Shown here: positions 33,744-42,552 of the stretch, piece by piece
Numbering within the stretch: the first letter of the stretch is position 1
Layout of the letters: every line of letters starts with the position of its first letter
DNA from: DASPKM01 sp035628135
Lineage (GTDB): Bacteria; Bacteroidota; Bacteroidia; Chitinophagales; Chitinophagaceae
Length of the DNA stretch: 64,000 nucleotides
Reading direction: 5' to 3'
Assembly (NCBI GenBank): GCA_035628135.1
Contig: DASPKM010000011.1
Location: forward strand, 186,001-250,000
Made by a program: the position numbers and the translations under genes
Notes under the pieces: generated by a model
The model's input: the letters and a program-made list of their open reading frames with translations, nothing else
Database searches by the model: none
Told to the model about the DNA's origin: nothing

Positions 33744-34001
33744 TTATTCTATGGGTCTTGCGCCTTCTACCAACACAGTTACCTTATTGTTCACTACTTC
33801 TACAAACCCGCTTTGGATATCGAAATAAGCCAGGTGATTGCTTTTATCTTTCAGCACTTTCAGCCTTCCTGCTTTAAGCGCGCTTACCAGCGGGGCGTGT
33901 TTTTCCAATACTTCGAATAAACCTGTTACGCCGGGCAGTTGCACGCCGTAGACATCGCCGCTGAAAAGCTTTCGCTCAGGAGTTAATATCTCAAGATTCA
34001 T
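33744..34001 (-). CDS. atpC: F-type ATP synthase epsilon subunit (short form)
   Basis: 85 residues. Central-stalk subunit of the F1 sector. Only the N-terminal beta-sandwich domain is present (MNLEILTPERKLFSGDVYGVQLPG ... GFVEVVNNKVTVLVE broken by variable sequence); the C-terminal helical hairpin that acts as an inhibitory arm in E. coli is absent. Such short epsilon subunits occur throughout Bacteroidetes. The gene is 11 bp downstream of atpD. Confidence 0.92.
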   Translation of the reverse strand: MNLEILTPERKLFSGDVYGVQLPGVTGLFEVLEKHAPLVSALKAGRLKVLKDKSNHLAYFDIQSGFVEVVNNKVTVLVEGARPIE

Positions 34002-34012
34002 ACGCTGTTGAT

Positions 34013-35512
34013 TTATCCTTGCGCTTGAGCCAATAGTTTCTTTCCTTTCTCGATGGCATCGTCGATACTACCCACCAGGTTGAAAGCCGCTTCGGGATAT
34101 TCATCTACTTCTCCATCCATGATCATGTTAAAGCCGCGGATGGTTTCTTCAATCGGCACCAGCACGCCTTTCAATCCCGTGAATGCCTCGGCCACGTGGA
34201 AGGGCTGCGAAAGGAAGCGCTGCACTTTCCTTGCGCGGGCAACGGTTTGCTTGTCTTCATCGCTCAATTCATCCAGTCCAAGGATGGCGATGATGTCCTG
34301 CAATTCTTTATAGCGCTGTAAGATCAGTTTTACGCGGTTGGCGCAATCGTAGTGCGCATCGCCCACGATCTGCGGCATCAGAATGCGCGAAGTGGAATCC
34401 AGCGGGTCCACGGCCGGGTAAATACCAAGGTCGGCGATCTTACGGCTCAATACCGTTGTTGCGTCCAGGTGCGCAAAGGTAGTGGCCGGGGCCGGGTCGG
34501 TAAGGTCATCCGCGGGTACATATACCGCCTGTACAGAGGTAATGGAACCGTTGCGGGTAGAAGTGATGCGTTCCTGCATCAATCCCATTTCAGTGGCCAG
34601 CGTTGGCTGGTAACCCACCGCCGAAGGCATACGGCCCAGGAGGGCTGATACTTCTGAGCCGGCTTGTGTAAAGCGGAAGATGTTGTCGACAAAGAACAGG
34701 ATGTCGCGTCCGCGTCCCTGTCCGTCTCCGTCCCTGTAATATTCTGCAATGGTCAACCCGCTCAGGGCTACGCGTGCACGGGCGCCGGGGGGTTCGTTCA
34801 TTTGTCCGAAAACGAAAGTGGCTTTGGACTCCTTCAGTTCTTCCATGCTCACCTTGCTCAGGTCCCATCCGCCTTTTTCCATGCTGTGCTTGAACTCTTC
34901 GCCGTATTTCATGATGCCTGCCTCGATCATCTCGCGCATCAGGTCATTTCCCTCACGCGTACGTTCTCCCACACCGGCAAACACTGACAATCCTGAATAT
35001 GCTTTCGCGATGTTATTGATCAACTCCTGGATCAACACGGTCTTTCCCACGCCCGCACCGCCGAAAAGGCCGATCTTACCACCTTTGGCATAGGGTTCTA
35101 TCAGGTCAATTACCTTGATGCCGGTGAACAGTATTTCGGTAGACGTGCTCAGGTTTTCAAAGGCAGGGGGCTTGCTGTGAATGGGGCGCCCATTGACCTT
35201 GGAAACTGCGGGCAACCCATCGATGGGATCGCCGGTTACGTTAAAAAGCCGGCCCTTGATGCCCTCACCTACCGGCATGGCGATGGCCGAACCGGTATCA
35301 ACTACCTCCATCCCACGAACCAGGCCCTCGGTACCGTCCATGGCAATGCAGCGAACGCTGTCCTCGCCCAGGTGCTGCTGGGCTTCCAACACCAGCACTT
35401 CGCCATTTTGTCTTTTCAGTTCCAACGCGTTATATATCTCGGGGAGCTTACCTTCAAACTGCACATCCACTACCGCACCAATGATTTGTTTGATCTTACC
35501 AATATTTGGCAT
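34013..35512 (-). CDS. atpD: F-type ATP synthase beta subunit
   Basis: 499 residues from the ATG at 35512. Catalytic subunit of F1. P-loop GGAGVGKTVLI, Walker B region ILFFVDNIFRFTQAGSE, the ALLGRMPSAVGYQPTLA segment, and the DELSEED loop written DELSDED. A frame extending to 35677 was rejected: the extra 55 residues are not family-like and lie over a -7 box and leader. atpD-atpC form their own operon; no a, b, c, delta, alpha or gamma subunit gene is in the window. Confidence 0.96.
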   Translation of the reverse strand: MPNIGKIKQIIGAVVDVQFEGKLPEIYNALELKRQNGEVLVLEAQQHLGEDSVRCIAMDGTEGLVRGMEVVDTGSAIAMPVGEGIKGRLFNVTGDPIDGLPAVSKVNGRPIHSKPPAFENLSTSTEILFTGIKVIDLIEPYAKGGKIGLFGGAGVGKTVLIQELINNIAKAYSGLSVFAGVGERTREGNDLMREMIEAGIMKYGEEFKHSMEKGGWDLSKVSMEELKESKATFVFGQMNEPPGARARVALSGLTIAEYYRDGDGQGRGRDILFFVDNIFRFTQAGSEVSALLGRMPSAVGYQPTLATEMGLMQERITSTRNGSITSVQAVYVPADDLTDPAPATTFAHLDATTVLSRKIADLGIYPAVDPLDSTSRILMPQIVGDAHYDCANRVKLILQRYKELQDIIAILGLDELSDEDKQTVARARKVQRFLSQPFHVAEAFTGLKGVLVPIEETIRGFNMIMDGEVDEYPEAAFNLVGSIDDAIEKGKKLLAQAQG

Positions 35513-35585
35513 ATCAGAAGTGATTTTTAGAAATGATTGCTTTTTAACGAGCCCTAAACAGTACCAGGGCCTATAAAATCGGCTG

Positions 35586-35593
35586 CAAAGGTA
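35586..35593 (-). promoter_or_regulatory. -7 box (TACCTTTG) of atpDC
   Basis: Perfect TAnnTTTG on the minus strand with a leader of about 70 nt before atpD. The nearest TTG upstream is 25 bp away, longer than usual. Confidence 0.45.
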
Positions 35594-35708
35594 AGGGGGG
35601 AAGGGGAAATTATGAAAACAAAAACTCCTGCCAGCAGAGTTGGGAAATGCGGTGGGGAAGTAAAAATGCCGGCTCATGCAGGCATCGTTTTTGCAAAATC
35701 TACATTAT

Positions 35709-37388
35709 ATGAAACAACTATTGACCTGGGCTGCTATATGCAGCCTGTTTATTGCGTGTAATGGAACGGCATCCAACGGAGATGCCAATGGCGGGAACGG
35801 CAAAGGCGCCAAGTCGGAGCTGGAAAAAAAAGTAACGAAGCGCGACCATAGCATTACCGCATCCAACGCGTACAGCGATCTGTTTATGGATAGCAGCGAC
35901 CTCGAAAAATTCATCCAACAAAAAAAACCGTCCGACTCCATTATCAGGCGGATGCGCAGCTTTTACAATGCGCGCAACTACCAGTTTGCCTGGTTTTCGG
36001 CCGACGGTCTTACAGAGCAGGCCCGCGGCTTCTGGAACCTGCATGAATACTATACCGCCTATTCCGACGATACATCGTTGAACGATAAAAAGCTGGAGCG
36101 CCGCATGGACGCATATATATTGGAGGATGTATTAAGCCCTGCCGCATCCGATGCGGCCATCCTGAACACAGAGCTGACGCTCACCCAGCATTTTATTGAA
36201 TACTCGCTCAAAAATTATGAGAAAGGTTATATAAAGCGCAAGGAGCTGGAACGATTCATACCGCGCAAGCGCCTCGATGCCATGTACCTGGCTGACTCGC
36301 TCCTGAATAAAAAACATAAGGACGATAAATATTACGAAGATGTAAACGAGGCGTATAAAAAATTGAAGGACCAATTGGGTAAATATTACGCCATCCAGGC
36401 CAAGGGCGGATGGCAGCCTATTGTAACGGAGGAAAAGAAATTTAAACCCGGCGCCTCCTCTCCCGCAATACAGCTTATTAAAAAACGATTGCACGTAACC
36501 GGCGAATTGCCGGGCACCGATACCACCGCCGTATACAGCGATACGCTTGCTACTGCTATTCAAGCTTTCCAGCAGCGCCATGGATTAAAACCCGATGGCA
36601 TTATTACCGAAGCAGTAATAAAGGAATTGAATGTATCTGCCCTGCAACGCATACAGCAGATATTGATGAACATGGACCGCATGCGCTGGATGCCTTCGCG
36701 GCCCGATGGTAACATGATCATGGTGAACATTCCCGAATTCGTGCTGCACGTGTGGGAAGGCAATACAAAGGCTTTCGATATGGACGTGGTAGTGGGCAAG
36801 GAAGGGCACAATACCATGATGTTTACCGGCAACCTGAACCAGGTGGTGTTCAGCCCGCACTGGAACGTGCCGCCCAGCATAGTACAGAAAGAGATACTGC
36901 CCGCTATTGAAAAAAATCCCAATTACCTCGCAAAGGAGAACATGGAAATTACAGGGCATGACGAAGATGGGCTTCCCGAGATCAGGCAAAAGCCGGGCGG
37001 AAAGAACGCCTTGGGAAAAGTAAAGTTCCTGTTCCCGAACAGCTTTAATATTTATTTTCACGATACGCCTGCCAAGGATCTGTTCAACCGCAGCAAGCGC
37101 GCCTTCAGCCATGGCTGTATTCGCCTGAGCGACCCTGTAAAAATGGCCAATTACCTCTTGCGCAACGATCCCAACTGGCCGCCTGAAAAAATCGAGGAGG
37201 CCATGAACAGCGGCAAAGAAAAATTTGTGAAGCTTAAAGATCCTATACCGGTATTCATTACTTACTATACCGCATGGGTAGACGAATATGGGCAAATGAA
37301 TTTCCGCGAAGACATTTACGGCCACGACGAAAAGCTGGCCGCGAAAATGTTCCCCGGCGTTGTAAGGCAGCCGCTGGCCAGGAAATAG
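35709..37388 (+). CDS. L,D-transpeptidase lipoprotein (YkuD domain, YcbB/LdtD-like)
   Basis: 559 residues from the ATG at 35709. A lipoprotein signal peptide ends in the lipobox LFIAC (Cys18). Then a long helical region, a peptidoglycan-binding domain at about 255-305 (AIQLIKKRL ... AIQAFQQRHGLKPDGIITEA) and the YkuD catalytic domain with SHGCIRLSDP (His468, Cys470). These enzymes make 3-3 cross-links in murein or attach proteins to it. The size and the order of domains resemble E. coli YcbB. Residues after the lipid anchor are rich in Gly, Asn and Lys. Monocistronic by appearance. Confidence 0.9.
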   Translation: MKQLLTWAAICSLFIACNGTASNGDANGGNGKGAKSELEKKVTKRDHSITASNAYSDLFMDSSDLEKFIQQKKPSDSIIRRMRSFYNARNYQFAWFSADGLTEQARGFWNLHEYYTAYSDDTSLNDKKLERRMDAYILEDVLSPAASDAAILNTELTLTQHFIEYSLKNYEKGYIKRKELERFIPRKRLDAMYLADSLLNKKHKDDKYYEDVNEAYKKLKDQLGKYYAIQAKGGWQPIVTEEKKFKPGASSPAIQLIKKRLHVTGELPGTDTTAVYSDTLATAIQAFQQRHGLKPDGIITEAVIKELNVSALQRIQQILMNMDRMRWMPSRPDGNMIMVNIPEFVLHVWEGNTKAFDMDVVVGKEGHNTMMFTGNLNQVVFSPHWNVPPSIVQKEILPAIEKNPNYLAKENMEITGHDEDGLPEIRQKPGGKNALGKVKFLFPNSFNIYFHDTPAKDLFNRSKRAFSHGCIRLSDPVKMANYLLRNDPNWPPEKIEEAMNSGKEKFVKLKDPIPVFITYYTAWVDEYGQMNFREDIYGHDEKLAAKMFPGVVRQPLARK

Positions 37389-37389
37389 T

Positions 37390-37462
37390 CAATCGCTCAC
37401 TGGGTGATTAAGGTCATTGAGGTATTTATCATTGACCTGATGACCCAATGACTTAATGACTC
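37390..37462. repeat. GTCATTAAG-family repeat upstream of GNAT-like gene
   Basis: Contains AAGGTCATTGAGG and CAATGACTTAATGACT words of the same type as in the dcw gaps at 21.2, 24.1 and 27.8 kb, here upstream of a promoter box. Confidence 0.6.
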
Positions 37463-37464
37463 CT

Positions 37465-37472
37465 TACATTTG
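37465..37472 (+). promoter_or_regulatory. -7 box (TACATTTG) of GNAT-like gene
   Basis: Perfect TAnnTTTG only 3 nt before the ATG at 37476; predicts a leaderless message. The -33 position lies within the repeat. Confidence 0.5.
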
Positions 37473-37475
37473 CAC

Positions 37476-38642
37476 ATGCACTTGGAACAGGTTACCGACA
37501 AGCGAAGCGCCCGCGATTTTTTAATGGTCAATGTGCTTGTCAACAAAAACAATCCCGAATATATACGTCCGCTCGACAAGGACGTACAGGATGTTTTCGA
37601 TCCCAAAAAAAACAAAGCATTCCGCCACGGAGAGGCCGTGCGCTGGATTTTAAAAGATGATGAAGGCAACCTGATCGGGCGTATTGCAGCCTTCGTAAAT
37701 AAAAAATACCGCACAAGGGGCGATGAGGTGCCGGTGGGCGGCATCGGTTTCTTCGATTGCATCAATAGCCAGGAAGCCGCCGATATGCTGTTCGACGTGG
37801 CCAAACACTGGCTCGGTCAAAAAGGAATGGAAGCCATGGACGGCCCCATCAATTTCGGAGAACGCGACAGGTGGTGGGGCCTTGTAGTACAAGGCTTTCA
37901 ATCGCCCTTGTACCGCATGAATTACAACCCGCCTTATTACCAGCAGCTATTCGAAACATATGGCTTCAAGCCATTTTTTTACCAGGTATGCATTGGTCGC
38001 AAAGCACATTTACCCGTACCGGAAAAAATACTGAGCCGCCATGCATTGCTTAAAGAGAATCCCGCTTTCAGGGCGACGCATATTAAAAAAAACCAGCTGG
38101 AAAAATTTGCGAACGATTTCACCATCGTGTACAACAAGGCCTGGGCCGGCCACGGCGGCCTAAAGGAAATGCGCAAGGAGCAGGCATTGCAACTGTTTAA
38201 ACAAATGAAACCTGTAATGGACGAACGCATTGCATGGTTTACGTATTACAACGACGAGCCCATCGCCATTTTCATCAACCTGCCCGACCTCAACCAATGG
38301 TTCAGGCACCTCAATGGGAAATTCGGCCTGTGGCAGAAACTAAAATTTCTATGGTATAAAAAAACGGAGCGTCCCAAAAGATTTCTGGGGATCATCTTTG
38401 GCATTGTGCCAGAGTTCCAGGGCAAGGGCATCGATGCTTTTATGATTGCAGAGTCCGCAAAAGTGATCCAGGGCCAAACCGCGTACGAAGATTATGAAAT
38501 GCAGTGGATTGGCGATTTCAACCCAAAAATGATCAACGTGGCCGAAACCATCGGCGATACTTTCCGGACCCGCACCCTGATTACCTATCGCTACCTGTTC
38601 GACAGAACACGCGAGTTTAAGCGGCACCCGATTTTGAACTAA
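37476..38642 (+). CDS. GNAT-superfamily acyltransferase-like protein
   Basis: 388 residues. The C-terminal half contains a GNAT acetyl-CoA motif (FGIVPEFQGKGIDAFMIAESAK), and the N-terminal half (RWILKDDEGNLIGRIAAFVN, VGGIGFFDCI) looks like a second, degenerate GNAT fold. I recognise it only at superfamily level; the acceptor is unknown. An in-frame TTG at 37470 is part of the -7 box, so the ATG at 37476 is used. It appears to be transcribed alone. Confidence 0.7.
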   Translation: MHLEQVTDKRSARDFLMVNVLVNKNNPEYIRPLDKDVQDVFDPKKNKAFRHGEAVRWILKDDEGNLIGRIAAFVNKKYRTRGDEVPVGGIGFFDCINSQEAADMLFDVAKHWLGQKGMEAMDGPINFGERDRWWGLVVQGFQSPLYRMNYNPPYYQQLFETYGFKPFFYQVCIGRKAHLPVPEKILSRHALLKENPAFRATHIKKNQLEKFANDFTIVYNKAWAGHGGLKEMRKEQALQLFKQMKPVMDERIAWFTYYNDEPIAIFINLPDLNQWFRHLNGKFGLWQKLKFLWYKKTERPKRFLGIIFGIVPEFQGKGIDAFMIAESAKVIQGQTAYEDYEMQWIGDFNPKMINVAETIGDTFRTRTLITYRYLFDRTREFKRHPILN

Positions 38643-38758
38643 AGCCGGAAGATTACAACTTGTTTTCCACACGAATTGCCCCGGCCGGGTTTTGATGCGG
38701 TTTCAATGTCCATTTAACGGCGGGCTAATGCCCTAATGCCGTATATTGCAGCCGTTGT

Positions 38759-40591
38759 ATGGATAAATTCATTGTTTCAGCGAGAAAGTACCGGCCGCAG
38801 AATTTCAGCACAGTAGTGGGGCAATCGCACATTACCACTACCTTAAAAAATGCTATCAGGAATAACCAGCTTGCGCATGCATTCCTGTTTTGCGGTCCAC
38901 GGGGTGTTGGTAAAACTACCTGCGCACGCATACTTGCCAAAACCATCAATTGCGAGCAGCGCACGCCCGACGGCGAAGCCTGCAATCAATGCAATTCCTG
39001 CGTTTCATTCAACGAAGGCACTTCGCTTAACATACATGAGCTGGATGCCGCCAGCAATAACTCCGTGGATGATATCCGTACGCTGGTGGAGCAGGTGAGG
39101 TTTGCACCGCAGGCAGGCAGGTACAAGGTGTATATCATAGACGAGGTGCACATGCTAAGCTCCTCTGCCTTCAACGCATTTTTAAAAACGCTGGAAGAGC
39201 CTCCGCCTTACGCCATATTCATTCTCGCCACTACCGAAAAACATAAGATACTGCCCACGATACTCAGCCGTTGCCAGATCTTCGATTTCAAACGCATTAC
39301 CATTCACGATACAGTTCAGCACCTGCAGGAAATTTGTGAAAAAGAAGATATCAGGGCAGAAACTGCGGCACTACAGGTGATTGCGCAAAAAAGCGAAGGC
39401 TGCATGCGCGATGCATTGAGCATTCTTGATAAAATAGTAAGCTTTACCAACAGCGAGGTGAGTTACCGCAATACGCTGGAGCACCTGAACATCCTGGACG
39501 CTGACTATTATTTTAAATTGATGGAACAACTGCAGCAGCAGGACCTTGCCGGCGCCATGCTGTTGTACGACGACATCAACCGCAAGGGTTTCGAAGGCGA
39601 CCTGGTGCTGGAGGGTTTTTCAGAGTTCATCCGCAACCTGCTGGTGTGCAAGGACGAACGGGCGGCCAGCCTGCTGGAAGTAGTTGAAACCTTTCGCGAT
39701 AAATATTACATCACCGCTAAGAAGATCAATACCGGTTACCTCGTAAGTGCGCTCAACATTTTAAACGAGGCGCAGATCAATTACAAAGCAGCCCGCAATA
39801 AAAGGCTGCACCTGGAGCTGGCGCTCATAAAATTGTGTTACCTGCAACAGGCCCTGCAAACGAGCAGCGATGCCGGCGGTAAAAAAAAATTGAATGAACA
39901 GGCCATCGGCTTCAGGGTTACGCCTATCAGGGCCATGAAACCGGGCGCGGCAAAGCCTGAAGCAAAAAGAGCGGCATTTGCCGAAACACCTACGACACCT
40001 GTTGAACAGATTGCACCCCCGGCAGGCGCCAAGCTGATAATTGAAACACCCGAACGCGCTGCCAGCCAGCCTGCGTCTGAAACTAAAGCATCCCAACCCG
40101 CGGCTGAAACAAAAACCTATTCCCCAAGCGAAACCAGCAGCAGGATATCTTCGCTGGATAAGATCCGGCGCCAGGTATCGCATGCTAACGGACATGCATC
40201 CACGATATCGGCGAAGCCACTGAACGAAGAAGAGTTGCACCAGGCCTGGGGATTGTTCCAGCAACAGCTCCGGGATAACAAAAATTCAGCCGTGCAGGGC
40301 TTCAACGTTTCATCGCTGAGATTAAGAGATGAAAAGACCTTCGAAATTGTAGCGCCGGACAATATCTCACAGCGCTTCATCGAAGGAGAAAGATTGAAGC
40401 TGCTGGAATTTGTTCAGCAACACTTCAACAACAAGCAGATCAGCTTCCTTATTATACTGGAAGAAAAACCGGCTGACCGTGCGCCTGTGGACAGGCCATT
40501 GAGCAAAAAAGAACAGTATTTAAAGATCATCGAGCAATACCCGATGGTAAAGGAACTGAAGGACCGGCTTGGGCTTGAATTGGATTATTAA
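38759..40591 (+). CDS. dnaX: DNA polymerase III subunits gamma and tau (DnaX)
   Basis: 610 residues. Clamp-loader ATPase. Walker A GPRGVGKTT at 46-54, a zinc site with Cys65, Cys75, Cys78 and Cys81, Walker B YIIDEVHML near 126-134, and sensor region TTEKHKILPTILSRCQIFDF. Domains I-III end near residue 365. A low-complexity Ala/Pro/Glu/Thr linker and a tau-specific C-terminal region follow. An A9 run at 39881-39889 (codons 375-377) lies exactly at the domain III boundary, and both other frames stop within three codons, so a shorter gamma-like product is possible. Confidence 0.95.
   Translation: MDKFIVSARKYRPQNFSTVVGQSHITTTLKNAIRNNQLAHAFLFCGPRGVGKTTCARILAKTINCEQRTPDGEACNQCNSCVSFNEGTSLNIHELDAASNNSVDDIRTLVEQVRFAPQAGRYKVYIIDEVHMLSSSAFNAFLKTLEEPPPYAIFILATTEKHKILPTILSRCQIFDFKRITIHDTVQHLQEICEKEDIRAETAALQVIAQKSEGCMRDALSILDKIVSFTNSEVSYRNTLEHLNILDADYYFKLMEQLQQQDLAGAMLLYDDINRKGFEGDLVLEGFSEFIRNLLVCKDERAASLLEVVETFRDKYYITAKKINTGYLVSALNILNEAQINYKAARNKRLHLELALIKLCYLQQALQTSSDAGGKKKLNEQAIGFRVTPIRAMKPGAAKPEAKRAAFAETPTTPVEQIAPPAGAKLIIETPERAASQPASETKASQPAAETKTYSPSETSSRISSLDKIRRQVSHANGHASTISAKPLNEEELHQAWGLFQQQLRDNKNSAVQGFNVSSLRLRDEKTFEIVAPDNISQRFIEGERLKLLEFVQQHFNNKQISFLIILEEKPADRAPVDRPLSKKEQYLKIIEQYPMVKELKDRLGLELDY
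39881..39889 (+). other. A9 slippery run in dnaX, candidate gamma/tau switch
   Basis: Nine A encode Lys375-377. One extra A, or a -1 ribosomal shift, reads on as ATT GAA TGA; one A fewer reads AAT TGA. Either way synthesis ends at about residue 377-379, just past domain III. Confidence 0.55.
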
Positions 40592-40670
40592 CAGGTGGCC
40601 TGAAACGCTTCAATTGATGTTTTTACTTTAATTTCGGCCCTCCAAGAACCTCATAAATCTTTCTTTTATT

Positions 40671-42332
40671 ATGGCCGACGTGATATTGATGCCCCGCCTG
40701 AGCGATACCATGACCGAAGGGGTTATTGCAGCCTGGCATAAAAAAGTAGGCGACCCGGTAAAAAAAGGTGAATTGCTGGCCGAAGTAGAGACCGACAAGG
40801 CTACCATGGAATTGGAAAGCTATAAGGACGGCACCCTTTTACATATTGGCGTTGATAAAGGCGGCAAATTGCAGGTGAACGACCTGTTGGCCATTATCGG
40901 CAAACCGGGGGAAGACATCTCCGGCCTCGTAAAAGGTTCGGGCGAAGGCGCGGCAGTGTCCATTGATAAGCCGGTTGCCAAAGAAGCTCCCAAATCAGAC
41001 GATACAAAGGGTAAACAAAGTGCTGCCGGCCAAGCGCCGGCAAGCACAGCCCCCGCCATGGATATTTCAAAAATGGATGAGGTGATACTGATGCCGCGGT
41101 TAAGCGATACCATGACAGAAGGTGTAATTGCAGCCTGGCACAAGAACGTAGGCGATGCTGTAAAGAAAGGCGAGGTACTCGCGGACATCGAGACCGACAA
41201 GGCCACGATGGAACTGGAAAGCTATAAAGAAGGCAAACTATTATACCAGGGCGCGAAAGTGGGTGAAAAGATCCAGGTGAATGACCTGCTGGCCATCATC
41301 GGGGATGAAAGCAAGGTAGACGTTAATAAAATAGTGGCCGCCAAATCTTCTGTTGGAGGAAGCGGAGCCCCCGCGGCAACCAGGGAACAACAGCAGGCCC
41401 CGCCGCCCGAGGCCGAAACCGACCAGCCCGCCATCAACGGCGCGCAGGGTTCCGAGAATGGCCGCATCAAGGCATCGCCGCTTGCAAAAAAATTAGCCGC
41501 AGAAAAAGGCATCGACCTTAAGGCTGTGCAAGGCAGTGGGGACGACGGCCGCATCATAAAAAAAGATATCGAGAACTTCAAGGGCAAATCCGCCGGGACA
41601 TCCACCGGCAAAGCCTCAGCGCCGCAACAATCACAGCGCAGCATGGGCGAAGTAAGCTTTGACGAAGTGCCCGTATCGCAAATGCGCAGGGTAATTGCCA
41701 AGCGGCTTGCCGAAAGCAAGTTCAGCGCTCCGCATTTTTACCTGACCATGAGCGTGGATATGGACAAAGCAGTGGAAAGCCGTGCAAAGCTCAATGAAAT
41801 ATCCCCGGTAAAAATCTCCTTTAACGACATGGTATTGAAAGCCTGCGCCCTTGCACTTAAAAAGCATCCGCAGGTAAACAGCAGCTGGCTGGGCGATAAG
41901 ATCCGACACAATCATCACGTGAACATCGGGGTGGCCGTGGCCGTTGAAGAAGGGCTGTTGGTACCCGTTGTTCGGTTTGCAGATACCAAATCCCTGAGCC
42001 AGATTGCCGCCGAAGTAAAGGAATACGCACAAAAAGCAAAAGATAAAAAACTCCAGCCCCAGGATTGGGAGGGCAACACCTTCACCATTTCCAACCTGGG
42101 CATGTTCGGCATCGATGAATTCACAGCCATCATCAACCCGCCCGACGCCTGCATACTCGCCGTGGGCGCCATTCAACAGGTACCAGTAGTAAAAGACGGG
42201 CAGATCAGGATCGGTAATGTAATGAAGCTGACCATGAGTTGCGACCATCGCGTAGTAGACGGCGCAACAGGCGCTGCCTTCCTGCAGACCCTGCAGGGGC
42301 TTTTGGAGGAACCATTGACGATGCTGGTCTAA
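40671..42332 (+). CDS. pdhC: Pyruvate dehydrogenase complex dihydrolipoamide acetyltransferase (E2)
   Basis: 553 residues. E2 core of a 2-oxo acid dehydrogenase complex. Two tandem lipoyl domains, with lipoylated Lys43 and Lys177 each in ETDKATMELE, joined by Ala/Pro-rich linkers. A peripheral-subunit-binding domain follows (SPLAKKLAAEKGIDLKAV), then the catalytic domain ending with the DHRVVDG active-site motif (His526, Asp530). Two lipoyl domains and the MPRLSDTMTEG start point to pyruvate rather than 2-oxoglutarate. E1 and E3 genes are not adjacent. Confidence 0.92.
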   Translation: MADVILMPRLSDTMTEGVIAAWHKKVGDPVKKGELLAEVETDKATMELESYKDGTLLHIGVDKGGKLQVNDLLAIIGKPGEDISGLVKGSGEGAAVSIDKPVAKEAPKSDDTKGKQSAAGQAPASTAPAMDISKMDEVILMPRLSDTMTEGVIAAWHKNVGDAVKKGEVLADIETDKATMELESYKEGKLLYQGAKVGEKIQVNDLLAIIGDESKVDVNKIVAAKSSVGGSGAPAATREQQQAPPPEAETDQPAINGAQGSENGRIKASPLAKKLAAEKGIDLKAVQGSGDDGRIIKKDIENFKGKSAGTSTGKASAPQQSQRSMGEVSFDEVPVSQMRRVIAKRLAESKFSAPHFYLTMSVDMDKAVESRAKLNEISPVKISFNDMVLKACALALKKHPQVNSSWLGDKIRHNHHVNIGVAVAVEEGLLVPVVRFADTKSLSQIAAEVKEYAQKAKDKKLQPQDWEGNTFTISNLGMFGIDEFTAIINPPDACILAVGAIQQVPVVKDGQIRIGNVMKLTMSCDHRVVDGATGAAFLQTLQGLLEEPLTMLV

Positions 42333-42384
42333 GCCGCTCCCGCCGCGGTGCGCTTTTTGCATTATCCCTCATAAAATCGTTCGT

Positions 42385-42552
42385 ATGAGGCAAAATGCGC
42401 TTATATATGGCAGTTTGTTACTGATTATCAGCCTGCTTTCTTCGTGTGAGATCATCGGTGATATTTTCCAGGCAGGGATATGGGTAGGCGTTATTATCGT
42501 GGTGGTCATTATCGCAGTGGTCATCTGGCTGGTGGGCAGGTTCAGGAAGTAG
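42385..42552 (+). CDS. Small 55-residue membrane lipoprotein-like protein
   Basis: A 55-codon frame starting at ATG 42385 and ending at TAG, directly before the convergent stop of the next gene. It starts with a short hydrophobic signal ending in a lipobox-like LLSSC (Cys19), then EIIGDIFQAG, then a strongly hydrophobic helix (IWVGVIIVVVIIAVVIWLV) and a basic tail GRFRK. I recall similar small proteins in other Bacteroidetes with no known role. Codon pattern and clear topology argue it is real. It may be transcribed on from pdhC, 52 bp upstream. Confidence 0.65.
   Translation: MRQNALIYGSLLLIISLLSSCEIIGDIFQAGIWVGVIIVVVIIAVVIWLVGRFRK

Noticed and set aside
35513..35677. N-terminal extension of atpD
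   Set aside because: 55 Phe/Pro/Cys-rich residues unlike the beta subunit; the region carries the -7 box and leader.
35825..35833. A8 run in the L,D-transpeptidase gene as a slippage site
   Set aside because: Lies just after the signal peptide where a shift would give a useless product; A8 runs also occur in fadN (near 8035).
36585..37325. 246-codon minus frame opposite the L,D-transpeptidase
   Set aside because: Antisense to conserved YkuD domain; no promoter or recognisable motif.
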